Shown here piece by piece: positions 38,996 through 48,397 of a DNA stretch of 64,000 nt. The DNA is from Mycobacterium sp. Root265. Lineage in GTDB: Bacteria; Actinomycetota; Actinomycetes; Mycobacteriales; Mycobacteriaceae. The translations under genes were made by a program, and so were the position numbers. The first letter of the stretch is position 1; each line of letters begins with the position of its first letter. The notes under the pieces are model-generated. The model saw only the letters and a program-made list of their open reading frames with translations. It was not told the DNA's origin and ran no database searches. The DNA is taken from the NCBI RefSeq assembly GCF_001428895.1, contig NZ_LMJA01000010.1, positions 1 to 64,000 of the forward strand. The letters run 5' to 3'.

Positions 38996-39994
38996 GTGAA
39001 GGTCACAGTTCTGGTCGGCGGCGTGGGTGGCGCCCGCTTCCTCCTCGGCGTCCAGCATCTGCTGCAACTCGGGCAGTTTGCCGACGTGGGCGCCGAATCC
39101 GAAGCGCCCACTCAACACGAGCTGACCGCCGTCGTCAACGTGGGAGACGACGCCTGGATGTTCGGCGTGCGGATCTGTCCGGACCTCGACACCTGCATGT
39201 ACACCCTGGGCGGCGGCATCGACCCGGAACGTGGCTGGGGTCACCGTGACGAAACGTGGCATGCCAAGGAGGAACTGGCCGCCTACGGGGTGCAGCCCGA
39301 TTGGTTCGGTCTCGGCGACCGCGATCTGGCCACCCATCTGGTGCGCAGTCAGATGCTGCGCGCGGGATATCCGCTCTCTCAGGTCACCGAGGCGCTGTGC
39401 GCCCGCTGGGCGCCCGGCGCCCGGCTGCTGCCGGCCAGCGACGACCGCAGCGAAACCCACGTCGTCGTCACCGATCCCGAAGGCGAACGCAAGGCCATCC
39501 ACTTCCAGGAGTGGTGGGTGCGCTACCGCGCCAAGATCGAAACGCACAGCTTCGCCTACGTCGGCTCCGACAAAGCCACCGCCGCACCCGGTGTGGCCGA
39601 GGCCATCGCCGAGGCCGATGTGGTGCTGATCGCCCCGTCCAATCCGGTCGTCAGCATCGGTTCCATCCTCAAAGTCGGCGGAATCCGCGGCGCGCTGCGT
39701 TCCACCGCGGCACCCGTCATCGGCTACTCGCCCATCATCGCGGGAAAGCCGTTGCGCGGGATGGCCGACGAATGCCTTTCGGTGATCGGCGTCGAATCGT
39801 CCTCGGAGGGTGTCGGGAAACACTTCGGCGCGCGCACCGGTGTCGGCATCCTGGACGGCTGGCTGATCGACGAGGGCGACGCCGCCACCATCGAGGGTGT
39901 CGAGGTCCGCCAGGCCCCCCTGCTCATGACCGATCCCGCGACCACCGCCGAAATGGTGCGGGCCGGGCTGCAATTGGCGGGCGTCGCGCTGTGA
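38996..39994 (+). CDS. fbiA: coenzyme F420 biosynthesis FbiA (2-phospho-L-lactate transferase type)
   Basis: 332 residues. FbiA joins the activated phospho-lactate/phosphoenolpyruvate nucleotide to the deazaflavin Fo to give F420-0 (dehydro-F420-0 in mycobacteria). N-terminal [19 protein letters not shown], then [33 protein letters not shown] and [15 protein letters not shown] are the CofD/FbiA blocks. The GTG start gives the M. tuberculosis length and is supported by the -10 at 38982. The stop overlaps fbiB as GTGA. Confidence 0.97.
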   Translation: MKVTVLVGGVGGARFLLGVQHLLQLGQFADVGAESEAPTQHELTAVVNVGDDAWMFGVRICPDLDTCMYTLGGGIDPERGWGHRDETWHAKEELAAYGVQPDWFGLGDRDLATHLVRSQMLRAGYPLSQVTEALCARWAPGARLLPASDDRSETHVVVTDPEGERKAIHFQEWWVRYRAKIETHSFAYVGSDKATAAPGVAEAIAEADVVLIAPSNPVVSIGSILKVGGIRGALRSTAAPVIGYSPIIAGKPLRGMADECLSVIGVESSSEGVGKHFGARTGVGILDGWLIDEGDAATIEGVEVRQAPLLMTDPATTAEMVRAGLQLAGVAL

Positions 39995-41349
39995 GCCCCG
40001 AACACGGCAGCGCGGAGCACGGGACGGCTGCGTCCATCGAGATCATCCCGGTGACCGGGCTCGGCGAATTCCGGCCCGGTGACAATCTCGCCGCGGCGAT
40101 CGCCGGCGCGGCCGAGTGGTTGCGCGATGACGACGTGGTGGTCATCACCAGCAAGGTGCTCTCCAAGACCGAGGGCCGAATCGTCACCGCGCCCACCGAC
40201 CCCGAGCAGCGGGACATGCTGCGCCGCAAGCTCATCGACGACGAGGCCGTGCGGGTGCTGGCCCGCAAGGGCAAGACGCTCATCACCGAGAACGCCATCG
40301 GGCTGATCCAGGCCGCCGCCGGGGTGGACGGATCCAACATCGACGCCGCCGAACTCGCCCTGCTGCCGGTCGACCCGGACGGCAGTGCCGCGGCGATCCG
40401 GGACGGTATCGCAACGCATCTGGGCGTGCGGGTAGGCATCGTCGTCACCGACACCATGGGACGAGCCTGGCGCAACGGGCAGACCGATGTCGCGATCGGT
40501 GCGGCCGGGTTGACGGTCCTGCACGGCTACGCCGGCGCGCAGGACCCGCACGGCAACGAACTCGTGGTGACCGAGATCGCGGTGGCCGACGAACTCGCCG
40601 CCGCGGCAGATCTGGTGAAGGGCAAGCTGACCGGCATCCCGGTGGCGGTGGTGCGCGGGCTCACGCTGCGCGACGACGGCTCCAACGGCCACACCCTGGT
40701 CCGCAGCGGCGAAGAGGACCTGTTCTGGCTCGGCACCGCCGAGGCGATCGAATTGGGCCGCAGACAGGCCCAATTGCTGCGCCGCTCGGTGCGGCAGTTC
40801 AACGCCGAGCCGGTCGCCGCCGCACTCATCGAGGAGTCGGTCGCCGAGGCGCTGACCGCACCGGCACCGCATCACACCCGCCCGGTGCGGTTCGTCTGGG
40901 TGCGCGATCCGGACACCCGGACCCGGCTGCTCGATGCGATGAAACAGCAGTGGCAGCACGATCTGAGTGCCGACGGCCGCTCCGAGGACGAGGTGTCGCG
41001 CCGGGTGGCGCGCGGCCAGATCCTCTACGACGCCCCCGAACTCGTCATCCCGTTCATGGTTCCCGATGGCGCACACAGCTATCCGGATCCAGAGCGCACC
41101 GCGGCCGAGCACACCATGTTCACGGTGGCGGCCGGCGCGGCGGTACAGGGTCTGCTGGTGGCACTGGCGGTCCGTGGTGTCGGCAGCTGCTGGATCGGCT
41201 CGACGATCTTCGCCGCCGAGATCACCCGCCGCGAGCTGGGTATCGAAGAAGACTGGGAACCGTTGGGCGCCATCGCGATCGGCTATCCCGCCGAGGACAC
41301 CGGACCCCGTGACCCGGCGCCCACCGACGGGTTGCTGATCCAACGATGA
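39991..41349 (+). CDS. fbiB: coenzyme F420:L-glutamate ligase / dehydro-F420-0 reductase FbiB
   Basis: 452 residues in two domains. Residues 1-245 are the CofE-like gamma-glutamyl ligase ([50 protein letters not shown]). Residues 250-452 are an FMN nitroreductase-fold domain ([40 protein letters not shown]) that reduces dehydro-F420-0. The fused form is the mycobacterial arrangement. Its stop overlaps the Nudix gene start as ATGA, so fbiA-fbiB-nudix form one tightly coupled operon. Confidence 0.97.
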   Translation: MSPEHGSAEHGTAASIEIIPVTGLGEFRPGDNLAAAIAGAAEWLRDDDVVVITSKVLSKTEGRIVTAPTDPEQRDMLRRKLIDDEAVRVLARKGKTLITENAIGLIQAAAGVDGSNIDAAELALLPVDPDGSAAAIRDGIATHLGVRVGIVVTDTMGRAWRNGQTDVAIGAAGLTVLHGYAGAQDPHGNELVVTEIAVADELAAAADLVKGKLTGIPVAVVRGLTLRDDGSNGHTLVRSGEEDLFWLGTAEAIELGRRQAQLLRRSVRQFNAEPVAAALIEESVAEALTAPAPHHTRPVRFVWVRDPDTRTRLLDAMKQQWQHDLSADGRSEDEVSRRVARGQILYDAPELVIPFMVPDGAHSYPDPERTAAEHTMFTVAAGAAVQGLLVALAVRGVGSCWIGSTIFAAEITRRELGIEEDWEPLGAIAIGYPAEDTGPRDPAPTDGLLIQR

Positions 41350-41876
41350 GCCTGCACGCCTCCGTCGTCGATCTGCTGTCCCGATGGGATGCACCAGATC
41401 CTGAACAGGACGCGTTGCGCCACGCGGTGCTGGCCTTCGTGCTGGCCCGGCCCGACGCCTGCGCGCGGTCCTGCGAGCCCGGCCACGTCACCGCCTCGGC
41501 ACTGGTCCTCGACCACCGCGGCGAACACGCCCTGCTCACCCTGCACCCGCGGGTGGGCCGGTGGCTGCAGCTCGGTGGGCACTGCGAGGAGTCCGACAGC
41601 GATATCACCGCGGCGGCGCTGCGTGAGGCCACCGAGGAGTCGGGTATCGACGGGCTGCGTATCGACCCGGACATGGTTGCGCTGCACGTGCATCCGCTGA
41701 CCTGCTCACTCGGTGTGCCGACCCGTCATCTGGATCTGCAGTTCGTCGCGCACGCACCGGCCGATACCGAATTCGTGCGCAGCGATGAATCGTTGGATCT
41801 GCGGTGGTGGCCGCTGGACGCGATGCCGCAGGACGACCCGGCGCTGGTGGCGCTGGCGAAGGCCGCGCAGGCCTGA
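41346..41876 (+). CDS. Nudix hydrolase
   Basis: 176 residues. Nudix box [25 protein letters not shown] (quoted in two parts: [15 protein letters not shown] and [10 protein letters not shown]) fits GX5EX7REUXEEXGU. The N-terminal 45 residues form a helical extension. Translationally coupled to fbiB (ATGA), so it may clean up or recycle a nucleotide intermediate of F420 synthesis, which is inference. Convergent with manC, 16 bases between stops. Confidence 0.9.
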   Translation: MSLHASVVDLLSRWDAPDPEQDALRHAVLAFVLARPDACARSCEPGHVTASALVLDHRGEHALLTLHPRVGRWLQLGGHCEESDSDITAAALREATEESGIDGLRIDPDMVALHVHPLTCSLGVPTRHLDLQFVAHAPADTEFVRSDESLDLRWWPLDAMPQDDPALVALAKAAQA

Positions 41877-41892
41877 TCGGTCCGGTCCGCCC

Positions 41893-42981
41893 TCAGACGT
41901 CGGTGGAGTAGCGGATCCCGCCGTCGGGGATGGTGACCCCCGGCCACACCCGGGCGCCGCGCAGCAGCTCGCAGCGGGCCCCGATATCGGCACCGTCGCC
42001 GATGACACCGTCGCGGATGAGCGCCCGCGGGCCGATGCGGGCGCCGAACCCGATGATGGACCGTTCGATGACGGCCCCGGCCTCGACCCGGACCCCGTCG
42101 AAGATGACCGCACCGTCCAGTCGGGCTCCGGCGCCGATCTCGGCACCGCGGCCGACCACGGTCCCGCCGAGCAGCAGCGCGCCGGGTGAGACGGCCGCAC
42201 CGTCGTGGATGAGGAACTCGCCGCGCTGATGCTGCAACGCGGGCGACGGGGCGATACCGCGGACCAGGTCCGCCGATCCCCGCACGAAATCGTCGGGGGT
42301 GCCCATATCGCGCCAATAGCTGGCGTCGACGTACCCGCACACCTTCTGTCCCTCGGTGAGCAGCGTCGGGAACACCTCGCGCTCCACCGACAGAGCCCGG
42401 CCCTTGGGGATCTGGTCGATGATCTCGCGGCGGAAGACATAGCAGCCGGCGTTGATCTGATCGGTCGGCGGATCCTGGGTCTTCTCCAGGAAGGCGGTGA
42501 CCCGGCCGTCGGCGTCGGTGGGCACGCACCCGAAGGCGCGCGGATCCCCGACCCGCACGAGATGCAGGGTCACATCGGCCTGATGGCCGGCATGGCAGTT
42601 CAGCAGGGCGCCCAGATCGGCGCCGGAGAGCACATCGCCGTTGAACACCAGTGCGGTGTCGTGGCGCAGCTTGCCGGCCACGTTGGCGATACCGCCGCCG
42701 GTGCCCAGCGCCTCCTCCTCGACGACGTACTCGATCTCCAGACCGAGTTTCGATCCGTCACCGAAGGCCGCTTCGAACACCTCGGCCTTGTAGGAGGTGC
42801 CCAGCACGACATGCTGGATACCGGCCGCGGCGATCCGCGACAGCAGGTGGGTGAGGAACGGCAGCCCGGCCGTCGGCAGCATCGGTTTGGGCGCCGACAG
42901 GGTGAGCGGGCGCAGTCGGGTGCCCTGCCCGCCGACCAGGATGACCGCATCCACGTTCGCCGGATCGAGTGTGCTGGCCAT
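41893..42981 (-). CDS. manC: mannose-1-phosphate guanylyltransferase (GDP-mannose synthase)
   Basis: 362 residues. Nucleotidyltransferase domain with AVILVGGQGTRLRPLTLSAPKPMLP (activator and nucleotide loop), FNGDVLSGADLG (metal Asp) and FLEKTQDPPTDQINAGCYVF; a left-handed beta-helix of hexapeptide repeats fills residues about 260-350. The M. tuberculosis counterpart is often called manB, a name also used for the phosphomannomutase. Makes GDP-mannose for mannans and lipoglycans. Starts directly after the wbbL stop, so the two are coupled. Confidence 0.94.
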   Translation of the reverse strand: MASTLDPANVDAVILVGGQGTRLRPLTLSAPKPMLPTAGLPFLTHLLSRIAAAGIQHVVLGTSYKAEVFEAAFGDGSKLGLEIEYVVEEEALGTGGGIANVAGKLRHDTALVFNGDVLSGADLGALLNCHAGHQADVTLHLVRVGDPRAFGCVPTDADGRVTAFLEKTQDPPTDQINAGCYVFRREIIDQIPKGRALSVEREVFPTLLTEGQKVCGYVDASYWRDMGTPDDFVRGSADLVRGIAPSPALQHQRGEFLIHDGAAVSPGALLLGGTVVGRGAEIGAGARLDGAVIFDGVRVEAGAVIERSIIGFGARIGPRALIRDGVIGDGADIGARCELLRGARVWPGVTIPDGGIRYSTDV

Positions 42982-43860
42982 TCAGAGCCGCCCTTTCGCC
43001 TGTTTACGTCGAGAGTTCCGGACCACGAGACCGGCTCGGGTTGCCAGCGCACCCCTGATCGTCCACCTCAACGGGGCCTGCCACCAGCGCGAATGACGGT
43101 CAGCCAGGAAAGTGTAGGTGCTGCGGTGGTGGGCCGCCAGATTCTTCGCGGGATCGCGCCCGGTCGAATGTCCCTTGTCGTGCAGGATCTCGGCGGTCGG
43201 CACATAGATGTTCTGCCGGCCCGCCCGCTCCAGCCGGTCGCCGAGGTCGACGTCCTCCATGTACATGAAATAGCGCTCGTCGAAACCGCCGATGTGGGTG
43301 AACGCGTCGCGGCGCAGCAGCAGGCAGGCGCCGGACAGCCAGCCGACCGGACGTTCCGTGGGGACCAGCCGTTCCTGCCGGTAGGCCGCCGTCCAGGGGT
43401 TGGTCTTCCAGACCGGGCCGACCACGGCGTGCATGCCGCCGCGGATCAGGCTGGGCTGATGCCGGGCCGAAGGGTACACCGAGCCGTCCGGATCGCGGAT
43501 CAGCGGACCGAAGGCACCGGCCTGCGGCCACCGCTGCGCGGCCGCCAGCAGTTCGTCGATGCTGCCCGGGCCCCACTGCACATCGGGGTTGGCCACGATG
43601 AACAGCTCACCGTCGGTCACGAAGGCATCGACGGCGCGGTTCACGGCGGTGCCGTAACCGAGATTGCCGCCGGTGCGCAGCAGCCGGACGTTCGGATATC
43701 GCTCGACCGCCTCCTCGGGGGCGCCGTCGGTGGAGCCGTTGTCGGCCATGATCACCGTCACCGGCCGGTCGGTGGCATGCGCCAGCGAGGCCAGGAAGCG
43801 ATCCAGATGGGGGCCCGGTGAATAGGTCACCGTCACGACCTTCAGTTCGTCAGTCACCAC
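42982..43860 (-). CDS. wbbL: rhamnosyltransferase WbbL
   Basis: 292 residues, a GT2-family enzyme that adds rhamnose to GlcNAc-PP-decaprenyl to form the linker between peptidoglycan and arabinogalactan; essential in mycobacteria. Seen: VVTVTYSPGPHLDRFL, MADNGSTDGAPEEAVERY, NLGYGTAVNRAVDA, VANPDVQWGPG (DxD-like), SGACLLLRRDAFTHIGGFDERYFMYMEDVDLG in parts. Two adjacent GTG codons (43860, 43857) compete as start. A TACCCT -10 at 43890-43895 would give a leader of about 20 bases. Confidence 0.95.
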   Translation of the reverse strand: MVTDELKVVTVTYSPGPHLDRFLASLAHATDRPVTVIMADNGSTDGAPEEAVERYPNVRLLRTGGNLGYGTAVNRAVDAFVTDGELFIVANPDVQWGPGSIDELLAAAQRWPQAGAFGPLIRDPDGSVYPSARHQPSLIRGGMHAVVGPVWKTNPWTAAYRQERLVPTERPVGWLSGACLLLRRDAFTHIGGFDERYFMYMEDVDLGDRLERAGRQNIYVPTAEILHDKGHSTGRDPAKNLAAHHRSTYTFLADRHSRWWQAPLRWTIRGALATRAGLVVRNSRRKQAKGRL

Positions 43861-43900
43861 GCCCAGCCAGTTCGTCGCCCACGCTGCAGAGGGTAACCAT

Positions 43901-43965
43901 TCTTCCCCCCGTCGCTACGCTCGCCCCGGATCCCGTCCTCCCGTTCGCTACGCTCGCCCCGGATC
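43901..43965 (+). repeat. two variant copies of the short interspersed repeat between wbbL and rmlD
   Basis: Units at 43901-43930 and 43936-43965 share GTCGCTACGCTCGCCCCGGA or TTCGCTACGCTCGCCCCGGA with a CCGGATCC-type edge. They differ from the 18.7-kb copies by CTACG for CTTCG. The pair occupies most of the 106-base gap. Confidence 0.8.
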
Positions 43966-43966
43966 C

Positions 43967-44821
43967 TCAAGGCAGTGCCGTCAAGGCGGCATCCAGCCCA
44001 TCCCGCCAGGACCGCATCGGGCTGTGGCGGGCGTCATAACGCGCGGTCGACAGCGCCGAGTAGACCGGACGCGGTGCGGGCCGCGGATGCCGGTCGGTAC
44101 TCACCGGCCGGACCCGCTGCGGGTCGGCGCCGATCCCGGCGAACACCGCGCAGGCGAGCTCGTAGCGGCTGGCCGGGCCGGTGTTGGCCACGTGCAGCAG
44201 CGATGCGGGCGCCGGATCGTCGGCGATGAGAAGCAGCGCGCGGGCCAGGTCGGCGACATAGGTCGGCGATCCGGTCTGATCGGCCACCACGTCCACGTGC
44301 TCGCGTTCGGACTCCAGTCGGCGCATCGCGGCGACGAAATCGTTGCCCGTCCCGGTGTACACCCACGCGGTACGCACGACGGTCGCCTCCGGCAGCACGT
44401 CGTGCACCTGCTGCTCCCCCGCGAGCTTGCTGCGGCCGTAGACGCTGCGGGGCCCGACAGGGTCGTACACCTCGTAGGGCCGCGGGGCTCCGCCGAAGTC
44501 CCCGCTGAACACGTAATCGGTGGAGATGTGGATCAGCCGGGCGCCGTTCGCTGCGCAGACGCGCGCGACATTGCCTGCGCCGGTGGCGTTGACGGCGTAC
44601 GCGCGGGCCTCTTCGGTCTCGGCGACATCGACGGCGGTCAGGGCCGCGCAGTTGATCACCACGTCACCGGGGGCGACGATATCGGCGCCGGCCGCCGGGT
44701 CGGTGATGTCCCACTGCGACGACGTGCACGCGAGCAGATCGCGTCCCTGGGCGGGGAGTGCACCGCCCAGGAACCGGCCGACCTGCCCGCCCGCGCCGGT
44801 GATGACGATTCGGGCAGGCAC
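43967..44821 (-). CDS. rmlD: dTDP-4-dehydrorhamnose reductase
   Basis: 284 residues, extended SDR. Cofactor motif ITGAGGQVGRFLGG (about 7-20), active-site YGRSKLAGE (YxxxK), and STDYVFSGDFGGAPRPYEVYDPVGPRS typical of RmlD. It makes dTDP-rhamnose, the donor for WbbL encoded downstream. GTG start. It follows the glycosidase gene with 6 bases between, so rmlD, wbbL and manC can be read as one unit. Confidence 0.95.
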   Translation of the reverse strand: MPARIVITGAGGQVGRFLGGALPAQGRDLLACTSSQWDITDPAAGADIVAPGDVVINCAALTAVDVAETEEARAYAVNATGAGNVARVCAANGARLIHISTDYVFSGDFGGAPRPYEVYDPVGPRSVYGRSKLAGEQQVHDVLPEATVVRTAWVYTGTGNDFVAAMRRLESEREHVDVVADQTGSPTYVADLARALLLIADDPAPASLLHVANTGPASRYELACAVFAGIGADPQRVRPVSTDRHPRPAPRPVYSALSTARYDARHSPMRSWRDGLDAALTALP

Positions 44822-44827
44822 AACCGG

Positions 44828-45880
44828 CTATCCGGCGAGCACGCCCGCGGCGACCTTCGGCTGCCAGTCCGAGGTGAGCAGCGCGCCGTAGTTGGCCTCA
44901 CGGTCGTTGCGGTTGGAGCTGTCCAGGTCACGCACGGCGTGGATGAAGGCCGGTCCGGCCCACCCGACGGCGGCGGCCGCCCCGAGCACGTCGACGATCT
45001 GCTTGGCCTGCTCCTGCTGGCTCACACCGTCGCCGGGGATGTCGCTGGTGGACGCGCCCATCTCGGTGAGCCAGATCTTCTTGCCGCCGTCGCCGTTGGC
45101 CGCCATCACGTCATGCATGCGCAGCACATCGGACCACCCGTTGTTGCTGTCGGCGGCCAGGCCACCCGGGAAGACATAGGGGTGCGCGGCGGCCGCGTCG
45201 AAGGAACCCTTTGCGCCCGCGGCGTACATCTGCTGCAGGAATCCCGGGGGCGAGTCCGGGCCCTCCAGCGGGCTGAGCCCGGCGGCGACGACGGTCGCGC
45301 CCGGGTTGGCGCCCTTGATCGCGGGATAGGCGGCCTTGAGCATGTCGGTGTACCGGACGGCCTTGTTGTCGGCGAAGCCCATGAACAGCGGCAGGTTCGG
45401 CTCGTTCCAGACCTCCCAGGCGTTGATCCGGCCGGCGTAGCGCTTGGCCGCGGCCGCGGTGAAAGCGCCGAAATCGCCGTAGTTCTTGGGCGGCGACGAC
45501 GGGAACAGCAGCTGCGCACCCTCGGTGCGGGCCCAGAACGGGGTATTGGAGATCAGCCCGAGGACGCGCAGACCGTTCGCACTCGCGGCATTGACCAGGC
45601 TGTCGAAGTAGCCCCAGTTGTATTCACCCGGACCGATCCCGACGATGCCCCAGTCCAGCGGGAGCCGCACCCAGCTGCCGCTGGTCTTGGCGACCGCGGC
45701 GATCTCGCGGGCGGAATCACCCGGGTTTCCGGTGGCCCAGGTGTACCCCTGGGCGAATCCGTAACCGTCGGCGGGGGCCACCACCGCGTTCGCGGTGGCC
45801 GGGCTGACCGTGACCATCGACACCACCAACGCGACCATTACCGCCGCGCGGCCCAAAGCCCTGACCCAAGTTTTCCGCAT
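44828..45880 (-). CDS. secreted clan GH-A glycoside hydrolase (GH5/GH39-like)
   Basis: 350 residues with a signal peptide (cleavage likely after PATANA, about 30). A TIM-barrel glycosidase: WVRLPLDWGIVG, INAWEVWNEPNLP with the acid/base Glu, and KKIWLTEMGAS with the nucleophile Glu, the clan GH-A pair. The exact family cannot be set by eye. Between rmlD and an LCP ligase, it may trim a wall polysaccharide such as arabinogalactan or a capsular glucan (inference). The ATG at 45880 is preferred to a TTG nine bases upstream. Confidence 0.85.
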   Translation of the reverse strand: MRKTWVRALGRAAVMVALVVSMVTVSPATANAVVAPADGYGFAQGYTWATGNPGDSAREIAAVAKTSGSWVRLPLDWGIVGIGPGEYNWGYFDSLVNAASANGLRVLGLISNTPFWARTEGAQLLFPSSPPKNYGDFGAFTAAAAKRYAGRINAWEVWNEPNLPLFMGFADNKAVRYTDMLKAAYPAIKGANPGATVVAAGLSPLEGPDSPPGFLQQMYAAGAKGSFDAAAAHPYVFPGGLAADSNNGWSDVLRMHDVMAANGDGGKKIWLTEMGASTSDIPGDGVSQQEQAKQIVDVLGAAAAVGWAGPAFIHAVRDLDSSNRNDREANYGALLTSDWQPKVAAGVLAG

Positions 45881-46083
45881 ACCGTTCAAGTTACCGGACC
45901 TCTCATGTGCTCATCGACCGAACGCCCAGCCCAGACGGGTGAACGCCGCTGTCGGCCGATGACAACTCGTACGCCATCTGTCGTTCGCTGAGCCGCCATC
46001 GTTACCGCGGGGGTCCCAGCACATCCGGCACCGCGGAAGTTGGCACGCCGACGCGCTTCGGCGGACATCGATGCTCCGGCCAG

Positions 46084-46089
46084 TAGCCT
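46084..46089 (+). promoter_or_regulatory. -10 element (TAGCCT) for leaderless LCP gene
   Basis: TAGCCT lies 6 bases before the ATG at 46096; no ribosome-binding site is present. Confidence 0.5.
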
Positions 46090-46095
46090 GGGCTG

Positions 46096-47595
46096 ATGCA
46101 AAATCGGCTGACCAGAACGGTCGGCGTCATTGCCGCAGTGGCGGTGGTGGTGTCCACTGGCGTGGCCTGGAGCACCGTGCGGTCGTTCGAGGACGGCATC
46201 AACCACGTCAATTCCGCCGCTCTCGGCGGGGGCGGCGAGGACGGCGCGATCGACATCCTGCTGGTCGGCGTCGACAGTCGCACCGATGCCCACGGGAACC
46301 CGTTGTCGGCCGAGGAATTGGCCACCCTGCGGGTCGGCGACGATGTCGCCACCAACACCGACACCATCATCCTGGTGCGCATCCCGAACAACGGGAAGTC
46401 GGCCACCGCGATCTCCATCCCCCGCGACACCTACGTCGAACTGCCGGATGACCAGGGAAAGATGAAGATCAACGGCGTGTACGGCGACGCGCGGCTGGCC
46501 ACCATGAAGCAGCTCATCGAGGTCGAGGGCATGGACCCGCTCGAGGGTGAGAAGCGAGGCACCGAAGCCGGCCGGGAGGCGCTGATCGAAACGGTCGCGC
46601 ATCTGACCGGTGTGACCGTCGATCACTACGCCGAAATCGGGCTGCTGGGCTTCAGTTTGATCACCGACGCGCTCGGCGGCGTCGATGTCTGCCTCAAAAA
46701 CCCGGTCTACGAACCTCTTTCCGGCGCCGATTTCCCGGCCGGCTGGCAGAAACTGGACGGTGCGAGGGCGTTGAGCTTCGTGCGGCAGCGCCACGATCTG
46801 CCGCGCGGCGATCTGGACCGGGTCACCCGCCAGCAGGCGGTGATGGCATCGCTTGCCCATCAGGTGATCTCCGGTAAGACGCTGTCCAGCCCGGCCACCC
46901 TGGGCCGGTTGCAGACCGCCGTGCAGCGCTCGGTGGTGCTCTCCGATGGCTGGGACATCATGGATTTCGTGGAGCAGCTCCAGGAGATCGCGGCCGGTTC
47001 GGTCGCCTTCGCCACCATTCCGATCCTGCGCGAGGACGGCTGGAGCGATGACGGCATGCAGTCCGTGGTCCGCATCGACCCGGACAGCGTCAAGGAATGG
47101 GTGAGCGGTCTGCTGGACGAACAGGAGCAGGGCAACACCGAGAAGGTGGCCTACTCCCCCGACAAGACCACCGTCGACGTGGTCAACGACACCGATGTCG
47201 GTGGTCTGGCCGCCGCCGTCTCCGAGGTGCTGACCGGCGGCGGCTTCACCCCCGGCGCCGTCGGCAACCACGAGGGTGACGGGGTGGCCAACAGCCAGGT
47301 ACGCGCGCCCAGCGTCGATGACCTTGGCGCGCAGGCTGTTTCGAAAAGCCTGGGCAACCTGCCTGTCATCGAGGACCCGTCGATGGCACCCGGCACCGTG
47401 CAGGTCGTGCTGTCCGACGATTACGCGGGCCCCGGTTCGGGCCTGGAAGGCACCACGCCATCGGCCGATCCCGCGTCCACCGAGTGGTACCAGGGCTACG
47501 AAGGCGAGGATCTGATCTCCTCTTCCGAGGACGCACCCCCGCCCCCGTCGCCGATCATCACCGCCGGCTCCGACGACCCCCAGTGCGTGAACTGA
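46096..47595 (+). CDS. lcp1: LytR-CpsA-Psr (LCP) wall-glycan ligase with LytR_C domain
   Basis: 499 residues. N-terminal membrane helix (8-27), then the LCP domain with ILLVGVDSRTD, NTDTIILVRIP, ISIPRDTYVELPD, KINGVYGDA, GALSFVRQRHD-type RARLSFVRQRHDLPRGDLDR block (here ARALSFVRQRHD), and a C-terminal LytR_C domain (about 350-445) followed by an acidic, proline-rich tail. Mycobacterial Lcp1 attaches arabinogalactan to peptidoglycan. Its place beside rmlD-wbbL matches this. Leaderless start predicted. Confidence 0.95.
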   Translation: MQNRLTRTVGVIAAVAVVVSTGVAWSTVRSFEDGINHVNSAALGGGGEDGAIDILLVGVDSRTDAHGNPLSAEELATLRVGDDVATNTDTIILVRIPNNGKSATAISIPRDTYVELPDDQGKMKINGVYGDARLATMKQLIEVEGMDPLEGEKRGTEAGREALIETVAHLTGVTVDHYAEIGLLGFSLITDALGGVDVCLKNPVYEPLSGADFPAGWQKLDGARALSFVRQRHDLPRGDLDRVTRQQAVMASLAHQVISGKTLSSPATLGRLQTAVQRSVVLSDGWDIMDFVEQLQEIAAGSVAFATIPILREDGWSDDGMQSVVRIDPDSVKEWVSGLLDEQEQGNTEKVAYSPDKTTVDVVNDTDVGGLAAAVSEVLTGGGFTPGAVGNHEGDGVANSQVRAPSVDDLGAQAVSKSLGNLPVIEDPSMAPGTVQVVLSDDYAGPGSGLEGTTPSADPASTEWYQGYEGEDLISSSEDAPPPPSPIITAGSDDPQCVN

Positions 47596-47596
47596 C

Positions 47597-48307
47597 GTGA
47601 CGACCGTCAGCGCGGCACTGCTGGACCCGTTGATCAAACGGGACCCGGTCGGCCCGCGGATCACCTATTACGACGACGCCACCGGCGAGCGCATCGAGGT
47701 GTCCACGGTGACACTGGCCAACTGGGCCGCCAAGACCGCCAACCTGCTGCGCGACGAACTGGGGGCCGGCCCGGGCAGCCGGGTCGCGGTGCTGCTGCCC
47801 GCCCACTGGCAGACGGCCGCGGTGCTGCTCGGCACCTGGTGGATCGGTGCCGAGGTGGTGTTCGGCCGGCCGGATACCACCGATATCGCGCTGTGCACCG
47901 CCGATCGCCTGGACGAGGCCGACGCGGCCGCCGGGATGGGGGAAGTGATGGCACTCTCCCTGGATCCGTTCGGTAAGCCGGTGCCCGACCTGCCCATCGG
48001 GGTGACCGATTACGCAACCTCGGTCCGCGTGCACGGCGACCAGATCGTCCCGGAACGGGCGCCCGGCGCGGCCCTGAACGGCCGGTCCGCCGCCGACGTG
48101 CTCGCACTGGCCGCCGACTCGGCCAGTGCGCAGGAACTGACCGACTCCGACCGGGTGCTCTCCACCGCGCGCTGGGACACCGACGACGACCTGATCCGGC
48201 ATTTCCTCGCCGTGCTGTCGTCGGGCGCGTCACTGGTTCAGGTCGCCAACGCCGATCCGGCCGTGCTGGACCGGCGACGCGAGATGGAAAAGGTGAGCCG
48301 GGGGTAA
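47597..48307 (+). CDS. TIGR03089-family protein (AMP-binding-like N-domain)
   Basis: 236 residues resembling only the N-terminal part of acyl-CoA ligases: TYYDDATGERIEVSTVTLANWAAKTANLLRDEL then VAVLLPAHWQTAAVLLGTWWIGAEV. The ATP/AMP-binding and C-terminal lid motifs of active ligases are absent, as in the TIGR03089 family (Rv3268), so catalysis is unlikely. GTG start one base after the LCP stop; cotranscribed with it. Confidence 0.85.
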   Translation: MTTVSAALLDPLIKRDPVGPRITYYDDATGERIEVSTVTLANWAAKTANLLRDELGAGPGSRVAVLLPAHWQTAAVLLGTWWIGAEVVFGRPDTTDIALCTADRLDEADAAAGMGEVMALSLDPFGKPVPDLPIGVTDYATSVRVHGDQIVPERAPGAALNGRSAADVLALAADSASAQELTDSDRVLSTARWDTDDDLIRHFLAVLSSGASLVQVANADPAVLDRRREMEKVSRG

Positions 48308-48384
48308 TTCGTCCGATCGGCGGCTATATCAAATACCCTGGGCGTCAATATTGTCCTCGCATAGGCCAAACGGCCTCGGATGAG

Positions 48385-48390
48385 TACCCT
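48385..48390 (+). promoter_or_regulatory. -10 element (TACCCT) for leaderless methyltransferase gene
   Basis: TACCCT stands 7 bases before the GTG at 48398. An ATG at 48413 is an alternative start, but its upstream GGTGGGAA is a weak ribosome-binding site. Confidence 0.45.
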
Positions 48391-48397
48391 GTGACAG

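Noticed and set aside
43857-43895. Leaderless start of wbbL at the GTG at 43882, 7 bases after TACCCT
   Set aside because: That GTG is out of frame with wbbL and meets a stop after ten codons; the -10 may still serve a short-leader transcript.
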